From contig ML978199.1 in assembly GCA_010015745.1 (NCBI GenBank), forward strand, positions 172,266 through 236,265: a stretch of 64,000 nucleotides of DNA, written 5' to 3'. Below are positions 1 through 13,361 of this stretch, piece after piece. How positions within the stretch are numbered: position 1 is the first letter of the stretch; every line of letters starts with the position of its first letter. The DNA is from Setomelanomma holmii. Taxonomy: Eukaryota; Ascomycota; Dothideomycetes; Pleosporales; Phaeosphaeriaceae. The position numbers and the translations under genes were made by a program. The notes below the pieces were generated by a model that saw only the letters and a list, made by a program, of their open reading frames with translations, was not told the DNA's origin and ran no database searches.

Positions 1-1184
1 AGCGCATGATCCGTAGCGTTAGGGAAAGCAATCAGTCCAATGATCTATAGAGTGAAGTGAGTTGGGTAATCACTGTGTAGATCCACCAAGTCTTATATAG
101 GGGGTTGACCCTCCAAACTCTCTATCAAAATTGCTTAGCAGATTTCAGGTGAGTTCGTTCCTCTCACCAGGATTCCCCAAAAAGTCTGTAATGTAACAAG
201 CTTCGATAGAGATGGAGCCGATGTGAGTGTCGAGGATGCGCGCCGCTACTCATTGGATTTGTGGAATCTGGATATTTACCAAGGCAGACGATGCAGTTGT
301 CGTTATCAGAAACAAACAAATGCGAAGCTTACACGCTGTCCACGAATCCATCATAGTGCTTTCAAACAGCTATTAAACGAAGAAAGTAAAAGACTTTTAT
401 TGCTCAGTTGCAGTGAAGGCACAGAAGCTACTTATACACATGCTCCGGTAGATCTGCAGTACGGCTTAGTGAAATGATAATGGTCAGAGTGTGGAGAGAT
501 TGAAGTAATGCGGAGAGGTATACTCAGAAGAGGACTTACGGCGTGGTAATGTCCGCAACTAACGTATACGGTGTAAGCTCTGCTGTAGTGACCCAGTAGC
601 AAAGGTTCTTTCTGATCACAATGCGGGCTAGCCGAAAGTTCGAACTAACGCATCTAAATACGGAGTGCGGAGAGGAAGATTGTTGCGAACAAGAGACGGC
701 GGGGCAACGATCGATAATGGCGGCGGCAAGCGGAACGTCAGGCTGGATGTCTTTCCCCATCCGGTTATGTACCCATGTGATTGAGCTCATCCGACCTGGG
801 TGTGATCATTAATTTATAGCCCCTACAATTGATCGGCCAGCTCTAGGTTTAACTCAGCTTTGCCGGCTACATACAGCCGGAACACAAATGCGTCGCGGGC
901 CGCGATCAGGCCGTCACCAATCAACTTTCCTAGGGTGGAAGACCGCTATGCCCCTTCAGATGCGGAGGAGCTGCGAGTGCGAAAGCAGACTTAAACAGTG
1001 GTCTAAACATTTTGCCGAAGGCTATTGTACGGAGTCACGTCGGTCCATCAGGACGTCATGGATCAATTAAAATGATGAAGACCTTTGGGGCAGCTCTCAA
1101 AAGAACTCTACGTTGTCCCAATTTACTTTACAACTCTCCCGCCTTTCCAGGAACTAAACTGCGATTGAACGTCGTGCGCTCAAG
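1..1184. other. No supported gene
   Basis: Only short open frames without recognisable motifs are present on either strand. The right part is the presumed promoter and 5' leader of the alpha-galactosidase gene that starts at 1185. I see no tRNA-like or repeat structure here. Confidence 0.5.
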
Positions 1185-2601
1185 ATGTTACTTTTCGTGA
1201 GCCTCTTACTTGGTATTGCGACTGCACTAAACAATGGGGTCGGAAAACTGCCCAAAATGGGCTACAATAGTCAGTTCCAGATACGAATTCCCCGTGTACA
1301 CAATCTAATAGTCTGCACAGCTTTCAATGCTTTTGGGTGTGACTACAACGAGGAAAACCTTCTTGCCATGGCCCACTCCATGGTAGACGAAGGCCTAGTG
1401 GATGCTGGCTACAGCACGATCATTTTCGATGACTGCTTTACGAAGAAAGAGCGAAATGTCAATGGAGAATTGCTTGAAGGTACTATTATTCTCTCCCTTC
1501 GGCCACATTGTAATTTCATCCTTGCTTAGTGGCATAGACCTTGAAAGATTTCCGTCAAGCATGCGGAACTTGACAGACAAACTCAAAGACCTGGGTATCT
1601 CCGCATCGGCCTACTCAGACGCCGGCTATAAGACCTGTGCTGGTTATCCTGGCTCTTATGGCCATGAGAAACAAGACCTACAAACGTTTAGCGATTGGGG
1701 ATTCGACTACCTTAAATACGATAATTGCTACATTCCATTCGACAATATCACGCAGGAAAACGTCTATGGCCGCTACGCACGAATGGCTGAAGCAATTGCT
1801 GCCCGAGCTGCCGAGGAGAACGAAGCGCCTTTCTGGTTCTCGATCTGCGAATGGGGCTGGCAGCAACCTTGGATCTGGGGTAAGCGGCTTGGGCATAGCT
1901 GGCGTATCAATGGTGACATCAAGCCATGGTGGAGCACGCTCGCTGCAATTATTGATAACGCAAGTTTCCAATACTGGGCAACCGATTTCTACGGCCACAA
2001 CGATATGGACATCCTCGAGGTAGGGAATACAGGTCAGGGTAACCCAATCGGCAATCTGACCATTGATGAAGCGAAGAGCCACTTCACAGCATGGGCACTA
2101 CTGAAGAGCCCATTGTTCATCTCCACAAACCTGACAAACTCATCTGCAGAAGCGCGAGAGATCCTGAAGAACCACGATCTCATCAAGATCAACCAAGATC
2201 CCAACGTCGGCGAATCTATCGCCCCGTTCCGTTGGGGCAACGACCAGCCCGACTTCGTGTCCAACACGACGCACCCGGCGCAATACTGGTCTGGCAACAG
2301 CAGTTACGGCGTGGTCTTCATGCTGCTCAACACTCTCGACACTCCGCAAGACATGTTCTTCAACCTTACCGAGAGCTGGGCTATTCGTTCCGGCCGTCTC
2401 TACGACGTCTACGATATGTGGGCGCACACGAACAATGGAACGGTCTTACGGAACATGACGGTTACGCTACCGCCACACGGTGTTGCAGCGCTACTGCTCA
2501 ATGAGGTAGGACCGGAGCCTGATCCCACTACACTAGCACTACCGTATTGTGCTATATATTGGCAGTGTTCGTGGTCGAATGGGACTTACTATAGTAACTA
2601 G
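1185..2601 (+). CDS. Secreted alpha-galactosidase, glycoside hydrolase family 27
   Basis: Predicted to hydrolyse terminal alpha-1,6-linked galactose from galacto-oligosaccharides and galactomannans outside the cell. Exons are 1185-1269, 1321-1479 and 1538-2601, giving 435 residues. The first join restores the family motif GYNTFNAFGCDYNEEN and the second joins GELLE to DLERF; both introns are GT-AG (51 and 58 bp). The N-terminus is a signal peptide (MLLFVSLLLGIATA). The GH27 nucleophile Asp is seen at about residue 143 in YLKYDNC, and the acid/base Asp at about 208 in SWRINGDI. Many N-glycosylation sequons (NIT, NLT, NNS, NGT) fit a secreted enzyme. The length is typical for a single-domain fungal GH27 enzyme without a carbohydrate-binding module. 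The family call is strong; the preferred substrate is inferred. Confidence 0.93.
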
Positions 2602-3601
2602 GGATTACCAACGCAGAATATCAAGAAATTCAGGAACTCCAGTTCTCCTCCTCGCCTGTAGCTTGTAGTTATTCTAGCGCTCTTGCAACATCTGCGCACG
2701 CCCGCTCCAAGCTCTCTATATTCATCGCAGATAGCCAGACGACTAAGAACTCTAGCTACGCCTCTTTAACTATGTATGCGAACTGCAGAGCAACCTGCTT
2801 CTTGTTAGTTCCTCTCAGTCCAACAACAGACATCTTCTTCCATTGTCTTACGGAAGTGCCTTGAAGGTGTACAGGATATACCATGACCACAATTTCAGAG
2901 TATCGAAGGTCTCTGCAACTTCATCACACCTGGTGTACACAGTCTGGTCGCCCTCTTCCTGGCCAAACCTAGTGGATGCGATCCGACTCAAGCTTCTTGA
3001 CCCTACTGGATACCTTGTAGCTCCATGTCAGCTGTATTCGAGTACCTATCTGCATAGACCTCTATAAGGGGAGGAAGCAAAGTTCATCGTGTATTTGGCG
3101 CGAGACACAGTGAACCGGGTGTAGTAAGAGACCCGAGCGTCAACGCTGGTAGTATATAGGAAACGTAGAGAGCTTTGCGTAAGGCTCCGCTGCTTCGTTC
3201 ATGTGGAGAGCACGGATCTTGTTGCCCAAATCTGTGCACAGCATGTCAGCTTCTTGAGAAAGAATGTGTGATTCTCAAAATTGGATCTGGAGGGCCGATC
3301 GCTCAGAGCTGCATATGATACCTACGACGGATCGGTCAATGACATGAAGCACTGGTGACGGGTGAATGTACTCTTGGGTTGTGTACAAAGGTGTGCAAAC
3401 ACCGGAGCCAGGGATATAAGGCAGGAGGAAAGGCGAGATGATGTCTAGAAAAGATGAATGACAGCAAAACAAGCACGAGGGCATAATGCGTGATCAGAAG
3501 TACACCATCACAAGTATCTTGAATCGAGAGTGTTTGATTATCTTGACACGCCACTCTAGGCTCTTCTTTGCGTAAAGATGGGCGGAGGCGCCTGTACACG
3601 C
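2602..3601. other. Intergenic, no supported gene
   Basis: This lies between the convergent 3' ends of the alpha-galactosidase and the DUF3638 gene. The short open frames here have no family motifs and overlap each other on both strands. It probably holds the two 3' untranslated regions. Confidence 0.5.
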
Positions 3602-6600
3602 TTACACCTTGCTCTCCGCACCATCATCATGCACATACGCTCCACCACTGAAGAACGTGTTCTCACGATCATCAAACTCTTCCTCTGTATCATGGTACAC
3701 CTCAACACCATCATCTTCCTCATCCTGCTGGAACAGATACTCCTTTTCATGATCCTCACCATCGTCTGAGTCGTCATCGTCACCTTCCTCCTTGACCAAT
3801 GTGTTCTGGACAGCAGTTACGTGACCATTGTCGGGTTCATTTTCTCGTCCAGTGGCGGAGAAGAAAGGATGATCTGCGGAGAGTGGTTTGGCGGTCGTGA
3901 TGAAACCCATGGGCGTATGTTCGAAGTCTTGACCTTTGCGGCGAATCGCGAGCCACTCGTGCAGAAAGGCTAGAGGCTTGGTGGTAAACGCTTCGCGGTG
4001 CGAAGACGGCGAGCCTTCATCATCTTCCTTTGCAGCGACTTGAATGCCAAGATATGACATGATCTCCTCGTACTCGTCCCACTCGAAGTAAAGACGTCCC
4101 GCAAAGAGACCCAGCTCGACCTTCAGCCAAGTGGGAGCCTTGAAAGTGGCCGGCAGCGAAGGAATCGCGTAGAAGTTGAGCTGATTGAACTGAAGCATGC
4201 TGCGTGTAATAGGAGCAGAGTATACGATGAGGTGACAAGGCCGCTCCTCGATGTATGCTTGGCGCAATATAGGAATTAGCGCGTTAGCTTCCTCAGGGCT
4301 GACGACCATGCCGACTTCGTTGTCGCAAGCCCACAAGAGCCAATGACAAGGGCGCAGGAAATTGTCATTGAGCTCCTTCAACCTGACGGTCCGAGTGAAT
4401 TGAGTGGAGACGTACAATGACGCAGCCGTGCCCGTCGCCGTAATCGTGCCGTGCTTTTCGCCTAAAGCGGTCTTCTGGAGCGCAAAGAACATGGATTGAA
4501 ATGCATCGCTCCCTGCTGGTAAACGACCTGTAGTCGCGAATTCCTCGAGGTCGGGGTGCAGTTGAGCGACCTTTAGAGCCTTGAAGTGAATAGGTGGCTG
4601 GACCTCACGAACGCTCTCAACTTCAAATTCCATCTCTCGTTCCTGCTCGACTTCCTCTAGAGCTGACGAATGAATGGCAAACCCGCGATCTTGGAAGCCC
4701 TTGCGGCGCTCTAGCACCTCACTGACATGCGTGCGGAGACAAGGCGCGAACGACGACGCTTTAAGCGTTGGTCCACGCTGCTGGTATTTGGGCTCGTAAA
4801 GCTCCTTGAGCGACTGTTGCTCCTTCGAACGAACAATATCCAGATAGGCCTTGCGTGAGTCCTCATTGTTGAGGAAGTCAGGATACTCCAGCTTCGCCTG
4901 AGTACGCTGGAGATAGCTAAGATTCTGGTTAAAGTACAAGGGCTCAAGCTGCTCGATGCCATTACACGTCTGCTCGAGAAGCCACCGAATGACATCGACT
5001 GAACTCAAAGGCACATTGGTTCGAACCTTGGCTGCTATTCGTAGGTCTAAAATGCTCTGATGGACCTCCGGCGGAGAGAAGAATATGACAGATTGTGTCT
5101 TCCCAAGCAATCTCAGGCGCATTGCTGCTTGTGCTAGTGCGTCTTTCGTCAAGTGGGGTCCGAGAGTTACAGCAGCGCGGGCAGTAGGCGGAAGCTTTAG
5201 ATCGGTACCTAACCAACCTTGTATCAGCAATGTTCTCACTTAGTCAAGAGGTCGCAAGAAAACATACCACGGCAGTGACTCTCGTCAATATAGACTAGGC
5301 AACCATCCAAGTTCTCTGCGAAAGGAGAGGCAACAAGGGGAAGATCCGTGCCTTTACTATAGATGACGCGTGCTCGATGTTCTTCGTCGAAGTAGACTGC
5401 CGCCACAGCATCATGGTCTTCTTTCAGCCAAGCTTTGACAAGGCTGCGATTGTCGTACTCCAGGATCTGAGCTCCAGCATCAATCAATATCCGTATGCGA
5501 TCATCACTGTATGTTTGATAGCCAAAGGGATACAGGAGCTTCCTCAAAAGGCCGTCCTCGGTAAGTCGCTTGTTGTAAGCATCGACCATGCGAACATATT
5601 GCCGATTGCGTTCCTCAAGGATATATGCCAAGACTTCGGCATTTGTGTGTGCCAATTGAGGTAGGTCATTCTGCCTGATGGTCATCGGCAGCTGATGTCT
5701 ACTATCGTTTGTACCACTAAAGCCGGTAGTCTGGCAGGCAGGGCTCGTTGGCGCGTATAAGACAAGGTCTGATCCGGAAGCCGACAATTTCTTGCTAAAC
5801 TGCTTTGCATGCACGGGGAACACGAAGCTGTTGAGATAGAAGTCGAGCAGGCACACCTTGTACCTGGAGACAATCGTCAGAACACAACTTGGATACAAGC
5901 TCGAGCAACTCACTTGATGTGATGGTGCAGTCCACGTAGCTGCTGGCTATCTTCAACATTGACTGCGTTGTAGTTTCTAAACGCCTCCGGCACGCCGTCT
6001 GCGACCCAAAGACTGTACTCGATGCTCGGCTCGTCCGACTTTGCGAGGTGCTCGATTGCTTGCTTGAACTGCCTCATGTTGAGTCCTTCGTAGTAGAACG
6101 AAAGGCAGGTCAAAATAATGGCAACATCGGGATGACCCCATTCGGACGTGGGTGAGGGAACGCTTTTCGCCTGTGAATGGTTAGCTTTAAGCATACAGCG
6201 TCATGTGGACGAATGTTATCACCTGATATGGCACAGCAATGGGATCTCGTGTTGGATGAAGCCCGTACTGGACGTTCCAGCGCTTCTTCAATGTTGAAAG
6301 GAGGATGCGATGAACAAAAAGACCGCGAAGATGATAGACTACGTCCACCAGGTGCCGGTTTCTGGTGAACATGTTCAGGATCCGTGCAAGGACTTGCGCA
6401 TCGACCACTGGTGCAGAGATGAAGTCACGTATGTCCTCTTGGGAAGATGCAGGAAACTCGCCCACAGGCAGAATAGCGGTCTGACCCCTACAGATTTTCT
6501 GCACAAGCTGACCAATGAGGTAAGTTTCCACATCTATGCGCAAGAAATAGATGAGAGGATATCCCGCTCGGCGGACAACTTCGATGCTGCTGGGGTATCT

Positions 6601-9600
6601 CTGCATGAGATCTTCTAAGTACGAGCGAACGAGGTCTAGGAGAGCTTCGATGGTCTGCCATCTGTGTGGATGCCCATCAACTGTTTGCTGGGAGCCTGAT
6701 GGATATATGAGTTGCGTGCGAATCGAGAGAGAAACGTCGCATTCATCGAGAACATCCCTAGCATGACGATCTAACCAAGCTTGTGCCTTGATCATCATAG
6801 AGGCTTCCTCAACTTTGCCATCGGAGAGTCGCTGTAGACCGCTGAGCTTGAATGAGAGGATGTGCTCTGGCAAGGCCAGAATGATGCCTTTCTGCTTTTG
6901 TATACGGGTGTGAAGCTGACAGTACGTCTGCATGAGGGTTTTGTCCGTCGGTGTCTTGCGAGAGAAAGGAACGTGCATCACTTCTCGATCCAACAGGCCT
7001 CCCAACTTCGCTTGCAAGACCTGGGCTGACTGAAGCAAGAGCGGTCTAGGAACCACGATGCGGAAAAGGTTCTTGTTGGAAAGCACCAGGGCGACCATGG
7101 GCAGAATGCAAGAGGTCTTGCCTTTGCCCATAAGAAGTTGAAGGACGGAATTGTGGCGCGAGGTGGGCGAGATTGTTGCAAGTGCCACATCAACCTGTTC
7201 GGGACGGATCAAGATGTTGGCATCGATCTCGAGCAGCAGCCAGTCGACATATTCCATAGGTGACCAATTCGTGTGCCCGATGTTGTCGCATTCGTCATAC
7301 ATTTGTTGTCGACGGTCCTTGACGATGGCGTCCTGCAGGCGCAGCAGACGCTGGTGAGCTGCTATTGCAAGACCAAGATCTACGAGCTCCTGTTTCACAC
7401 CTGAGCCAAAGTTTGTTTCTGAAGAACTGCGCAACTCCTTGAGCAAGCTGAGCGCGGTCATCTTTGGCCACAGGCCTACTGCATTCAGCCATCGTGCCCT
7501 GGCATCTCCCTTTAGCAATGCGCTCCGAAGTGACTCAAGCCTGGTGCGAACAGCCTCTTTCGCATCAAATAGGTCGTTGTTGAGCTTGGTAGGATTGAAT
7601 GGTGCGTGCAACGCCTCAGGTGCAGCGAGATGGTCGATGAAAGCTCTGATGCTAAGCTCTAATTCAGCACCATACCGCCTGTGTATCATCGACTCGGACA
7701 GCTTGTAAGGTGCGACTAGTCGATGCAATTCCTTGATATGAGCAGGCACGACCAGTGGCTTGCACATGTTTTCTGGACCAGCTTTCGCTCGACCATTTGT
7801 CACAATCGTCGATCCGTAGCGATTCGGGAGTTCGGCGAGTACACGGTTCATGGACTTGACCGGCTGGATGTTTGCCGGTAATATGTCCTTTTGTAAGATT
7901 TCCTGGAGGTTCGGACTATCGTCACCTCGCGTTCGCAAAGGATACAGCCGTGGAGTCGTCCTATCAACGGGGAAAAGGTGGTCAGTCGGTAGATTCTCAT
8001 CTGCATCGTGCCGCAAAAGTATGCGCTGAACATTGTCGATGTGGTGGGAGAACAGGAGATTGTCCACCAGTCTGCTCCATTCTGTACGTACGAGCCTCGA
8101 AGCCGCCTCCCTGTCGAACAAGTTGTCGTTTAACATGGTGATGCTTTCCAAGTCAGGAGTCGGCGATGGCCATTGTGTGCAAATTGAGGTTGCAAGCTCC
8201 TTTGCGGCTCTGGCAGCTGCCTTTTCACGGTCTAGCTGGCGTATGAAACGCAGATCATCGGAAATGCCAACCTCCACTGGACAGGGTCGCTTTGCTCCAG
8301 CGATAACAGCGGTGAGACTATCATTTGATGGTCTTTCGAACAGCCGGAAGTTGCTATAGGCTGCGGGCTCTGGTAGTTGACTATGTCTTAACTCCGGGAG
8401 AATTGAGAAAGAGATGATGGCGCGCAAAACATCCAAAGCATCGCCGTGAGAGAAGACCAACAGAGCGAAAAGTAAGGTCAGACGGAACTTCTCGGTCTGC
8501 GTACAGATCATGACAGTCCTGACCAAGGCGCCCCAATCGTGCCCGAGATCTGCGTTGAGAATATCCGTGACTTGAATCTTGTCAAACACGCGAGAATATC
8601 CTCCAATCACAGGCATAGTCTCCAGCAATGAGGATAGATGTTTCGTGTTCTTTATTTGAGAAGGCCAATTGCGGATCAACGTCGCAAGATCGGCAAGATT
8701 GTTCTGTTCTTCCGCATCTTGCCGGGCATCCCTCGACTTATAGGTATGATCGAGCCGGTGTCGTATCGCGTTTCTGTGGCAAAGCGCCCGATTCTCCAGA
8801 TGAGTGTTGCCTGGGAGATGTAGAGGTAGCGCCTCGGCATCTATTTTTTGAGAGAACTGTGCTAAGACCATGCTCTTTTGTAGAATGCTTTCGATCACGC
8901 GCCGGTACCTGTCGTCCTGCATAGTGATAGTGAGGTCGGGATTCCATTGCACCAACTCCATAGCCTGGAGGGTTGTTGGATAATAGACTCTACGGGGCGA
9001 GAAATGTGCTATCCTTAACAGAAGACTGCACGCACTGGGAGATAGCGGAGTCCACGGGCTGTATGCACCAGACCGCAGATATTCTAAGGCTTCTTCCACC
9101 CCAGTCCGTTTGGTGAGAGGGTCCGGGAGGAAGTGCGCTGTTGATGCATGCCACAAAGCTCGCTGATACATGAGGACAGGTTCGGCTGCGCATTCGATAC
9201 GTCCCAATACTGTGTTGACTCCAAATTTTAGGTAACTGCCTCCATTACGGATTACGGTCGTGGTGTGGGAGTCCTCGAGCTCATGAATCGTCTCACCCAT
9301 AGGCACAAGAATACTGCGCTGAGATGGATCCTTCATAGAGCGTACGACCAATTTGCTCTGCAGCCCATACCAGGTGCCCACGTCTTGGAGTCGTGTCTCG
9401 GCGACGACAGCTCCAAGTTGCGGACAAAGAAGCAAGCCTTTCTGTGTGACCTTGAAGTCCAAGTCCAGACGCTTCAGCTCTACCCTTAAGTTGCTTCGCG
9501 GAGGTTGGTATACCGTGATATTGTAAGGGAACTCGAACAGATGGAAGTTCTGTGCCACCCTGGTGGCTACATCACTATTTGGATTGACCAGAACGGATCC

Positions 9601-12600
9601 ATTGTTTCGCGTGGCTTGTCGAGTTGCGAGATTGAGACGCCAATTGCTTCTCTTCGATCTCCACGGGTCTTGCTGTCGGATTTCCATGATGCCTGTATTG
9701 AGGTCCAGCCAGTGGTAGCAATCGATGACAAGAGCAGCGGGGAGGTCATAATGATTTCTGTCACCGAAAGCTAAGCACGAGATGAGTTCCAGTACCGATC
9801 CATGATGTTCTGCGCGAATGACGGGTTTGTTGTCGCGGAATCCGAAATGGACCCAATGATCGTTCGGCATTTGACGATTGATGACAACAGACATGCCAGG
9901 TAATGCGGAGGGCAATATACTGAGAGCTTGAGACCCAAAGAGTGTTTCCACTATTGGCCATCGTCGATATTCTGAAGGCAGTACATTGAGTTGCTGGCCG
10001 TTGATCAACAACGTACCATTGACGTAGTTGTAATGAATATGATATTGCCCCGTGTATGTAGTCGAGAGCGTCAGGGCAAGCCACCAGACGTTGGAGTCGA
10101 TGTCAGTGGTTATCGGAAAGTTCATGTATTCCGCGGGTAGAGGCCAGAAAGCGTTCAGAGCCTCTATTATGATCCTCTCTTGTCTCTGCATGGCTTCTTC
10201 AAGACGTCCACGGACACTGTGAGCCAAGGTCAAATCCCGTAAGACCGCATTCCTGAGACTATATGGCAGCGTGTCAAACTTGCCAACAAGGCTATTCTGC
10301 AATGTTATCGAAGCCGTAGTGAAGTCCACAAGCACTCGAGTTGCTATGCTCGCGTCGTCCTTGAGATCCTGGTAGAACGTACGCTTCCATAGCACGCCTG
10401 CCCAGATGATAAAGATCGAAGGCCCGGATTCCTGGTCTTGCTCGATGGACCTAAGGCTCGCACACCAGCCTTGTGTGATGGTTCGAGACTTGAGGATAGA
10501 TGCTTGAGCCCCATGGCGAATCTTCACGTCTGAAGCAAATGCCAGTATCTTGAGAAGCATCGAGACCAACATGTCGAGTTGCACCGGTTCCCGCCAGTTT
10601 CGCTGAATGGCCTCCAACCGAACGTTGATCTGCTCAATGAGTTTTTGGCAGAACATCTTGTCGTGAAATATCGAGTGCGCGTCTCCAAGAGGATCATCGG
10701 TGGCTGCGGGACCGGCTTGCAAGACCAGCCGGGAGACGATAGCCCATGTCGAGTCGGTGGAGAAGCTCAAGTTTGTAGAACCCAGCTCTCGTAGTAGAGA
10801 CGGCCAACGCGTGTATGTCCCCGTCAAAAGACCTTGCCATGCCATATATTCATGAACATTCAAATCCGGTGGACATTTGGTTTGTGATACAAGTACTCTG
10901 TTCGACGTCGGCCAAGTATCTCCAAGATGCTCAAAAGCCTGATAAGCGGAAGCAAGTGGCAACTGCATAGGAAACAGATGGGCAAATGATAGTTCCGTAT
11001 CCATCTTCGTCCAAGTACTTCCGGCGATGTCGTAATAATCTAGTCTCAAACCGAACGCCCGGCAAACATGTCGAAAGGGTACTGGAAACCCTGACTCGGA
11101 GTAATGCGAATCTAGATGGGACTTGGTCGAAGATCCTAAGGTGACCTTTGCTGTCGTGTTGTTGGCATATTTGGATAAGCCAGTATAAGCACGAAGTACT
11201 GGCACGCCCTCCAGCGCATCCTTTTTGGGGATTGCAAATGTGGAGAGAATCAGCCATGTTGCATCTCGATAGGCTGCGAAGGGCTTCGGGCACATAAGCT
11301 CGAAAATGACCGCTTTCAGAGCTGCTTCGTTCTCGGGTACAGGGTACTCGAAAACCTTGATCGCGAGCTGCTTTGCTTCCCACTTTAAGGTGTGCTTCAT
11401 ACAAGGTTTCACGTGCACATCTCTGGCGATACCATGCTCGTCAAGTTCAGTCCTATAGACACATGAAAGGCCGGCTATTGCTTTGATCTTTGCTGCATGG
11501 CTGTCACTCTTCTGCTGCCATTCGGTCTCTTTCTCAGCTACGTTCGCTTCCGCTTCGCCGTTGATGTGTTGCCGCAGCTCAACTAGGGCCAGTGCGTCAT
11601 GGGATTCGTCGTAGTATTGAGTAGCAAAAGAGTCCTCGGCCGGGGTGTCGAAGATGGTCTTTGCTCCGCTGCCACACCAGCCAGAACAGCGCTTGGATAT
11701 GTACAGCTGGATGTCGCGCAAACGTCTACACTCACTGAGAGAAGACAACTGAAGAACATCAAGCATGGATGCATCGAAACCGGGATGGAATCGAGCCAAA
11801 AGCGGGTAGCATTTGAGAGCATGTTTGTCCATCGCCATCCACATCTCCATGACATTAAGAAGTTGCCGACTCTTGAACTCAGGGTAGTCGAGAAATGCAT
11901 CTTGGACAGTGGATACATAGGCCTCGATTTTGCGAGCAAAATGAATGCAACGCGCCGGATCTCCCAGGTCGTGAGGTGGCTGGAGCGTCGTTGCCACCGC
12001 TTCTTCGTAAGCGCAAAGCGGCAGGTAGCGATTCATGATGGCAACGAATGGTTTGAGCGCGGTCGCGCTCTCGTATCGGCCCAAGAGCTCCTCTGGGGAG
12101 CGAATTTCGCTATGTGTGGTGTTGAAGCGAAAGTACATAGCTCGATTGAGCCTCTGGCCACTGAGGGGCAAGGGTAGCGTCATGTCAGAGACACTTGCGC
12201 GTTGTTGAATAGGCCAGATGATCCTGGACGTCTTTCGCTTGTATGCATCCCATTGCGTTTCAATGTACCGGCCTGCAAATGACAGAGATTTCTCGAACAT
12301 CGGTCGAAGGCTTCGGAAAACATAGTGATGGACATATTGGGCGTCCTTTGCACCGCGCTCACGATCTAGCTCCAGTTTCGCAAGGCGACGACCCAGCTTC
12401 TGGCGAAGGGCGTGCGTTGCTTCGTACGGAATGGTATGCAACCCGTCGACTAATAGCGTCGACATGAAGATACACATGATGATCTTGAAGTAGATCCTGC
12501 CCTTATCCACCCCGAAGAGCTTATAAAGGTGCCGTTGAATGGCTACACGAAGGACAAGGTAGAAGGCGGATCGTCTCCATGGCTTGCGCGCCTTGTAGAA

Positions 12601-13361
12601 TGAAACGGTGTCGCGCACGCGCTTGCGAAGGAGGGGCGTATGGTGTGAAGAGCCGTTGACTTCCAGTACAGTCATAAGCACCGCACTGATCAGTGTAGGA
12701 TTCGGTGTGTCTCTTATTTCTGGCAGAAGTGCGCAGGCCTTGTAGGTGACAGCTGCGAATTGTTTTATAGATTCAATGCTAGCTTGCTGCAGAAAACTAG
12801 ACAAGCTCTGCTGAAAGTCGTCGGTCGAAAATGTGTCGTAAGGCACCCACACGGCCTGGCCGGGAAAGTCCCACTCAAGGGCATCCTCAGCGGCCATCAC
12901 TTGCTCGCAAGTGGCAGATGCTTCGAAGGCTTCGAACACAACGGCTTTTGTGCCATCTCCACTAAAGTCAATTGTCAGTATCGGAATATGGTTGCCCGAT
13001 ACGAGGCGATTTACCTGACATGTTGATAAATCAACAGCCCAGCATTCTGTTCCGTCACATAGAGAATGAGGGCCTGATGCCCATCGAGTTGACGCAATTC
13101 CTTCACAAGCATGCTCTGCTCAATCTTGCCATCGACGTTAATAGAGCCTGATGTATCGAGGGCTAGTCGAATCGTGTCGATCAAGGGGAGGTCGCCGAGT
13201 GGGGCGTATTGCGCGAGCAGCTTGACCGCGTCTGTCAACCGCCTCACGAGATCAGTCTCTATCTGGTAAAGGTTGCTATCTTCTCGCTGCGGCACGTCGC
13301 GAGGCAGAACCACGTGATGGTAGAGCTGCTGCAGTAGCGCCTCATGGCGGTTAGGCGCCAT
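3602..13361 (-). CDS. Giant DUF6606/DUF3638/DUF3645 protein (often labelled ubiquitinyl hydrolase-like)
   Basis: Five exons were assembled: 13361-13015, 12961-6223, 6170-5914, 5863-5268 and 5208-3602. They give 3181 residues in one frame, the usual size of this fungal family. Introns are 50-59 bp with GT-AG ends. The N-terminus (LLQQLYHHVVLP) fits DUF6606. A P-loop-like GKGKTS lies near residue 2060, a DECD box near 2185, the DUF3645 segment (HPDVAIILTCLSFYYEGL) near 2375, and DESHCRGTDLKL near 2645. The last 60 residues are strongly acidic. Databases often call these proteins ubiquitinyl hydrolase, but I see no classical Cys/His protease motif. The motif order instead looks like an SF2/SecA-type ATPase (inference). 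The start is chosen at the first Met in frame with the DUF6606 motif. Function is unknown; the family assignment is secure. Confidence 0.9.
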
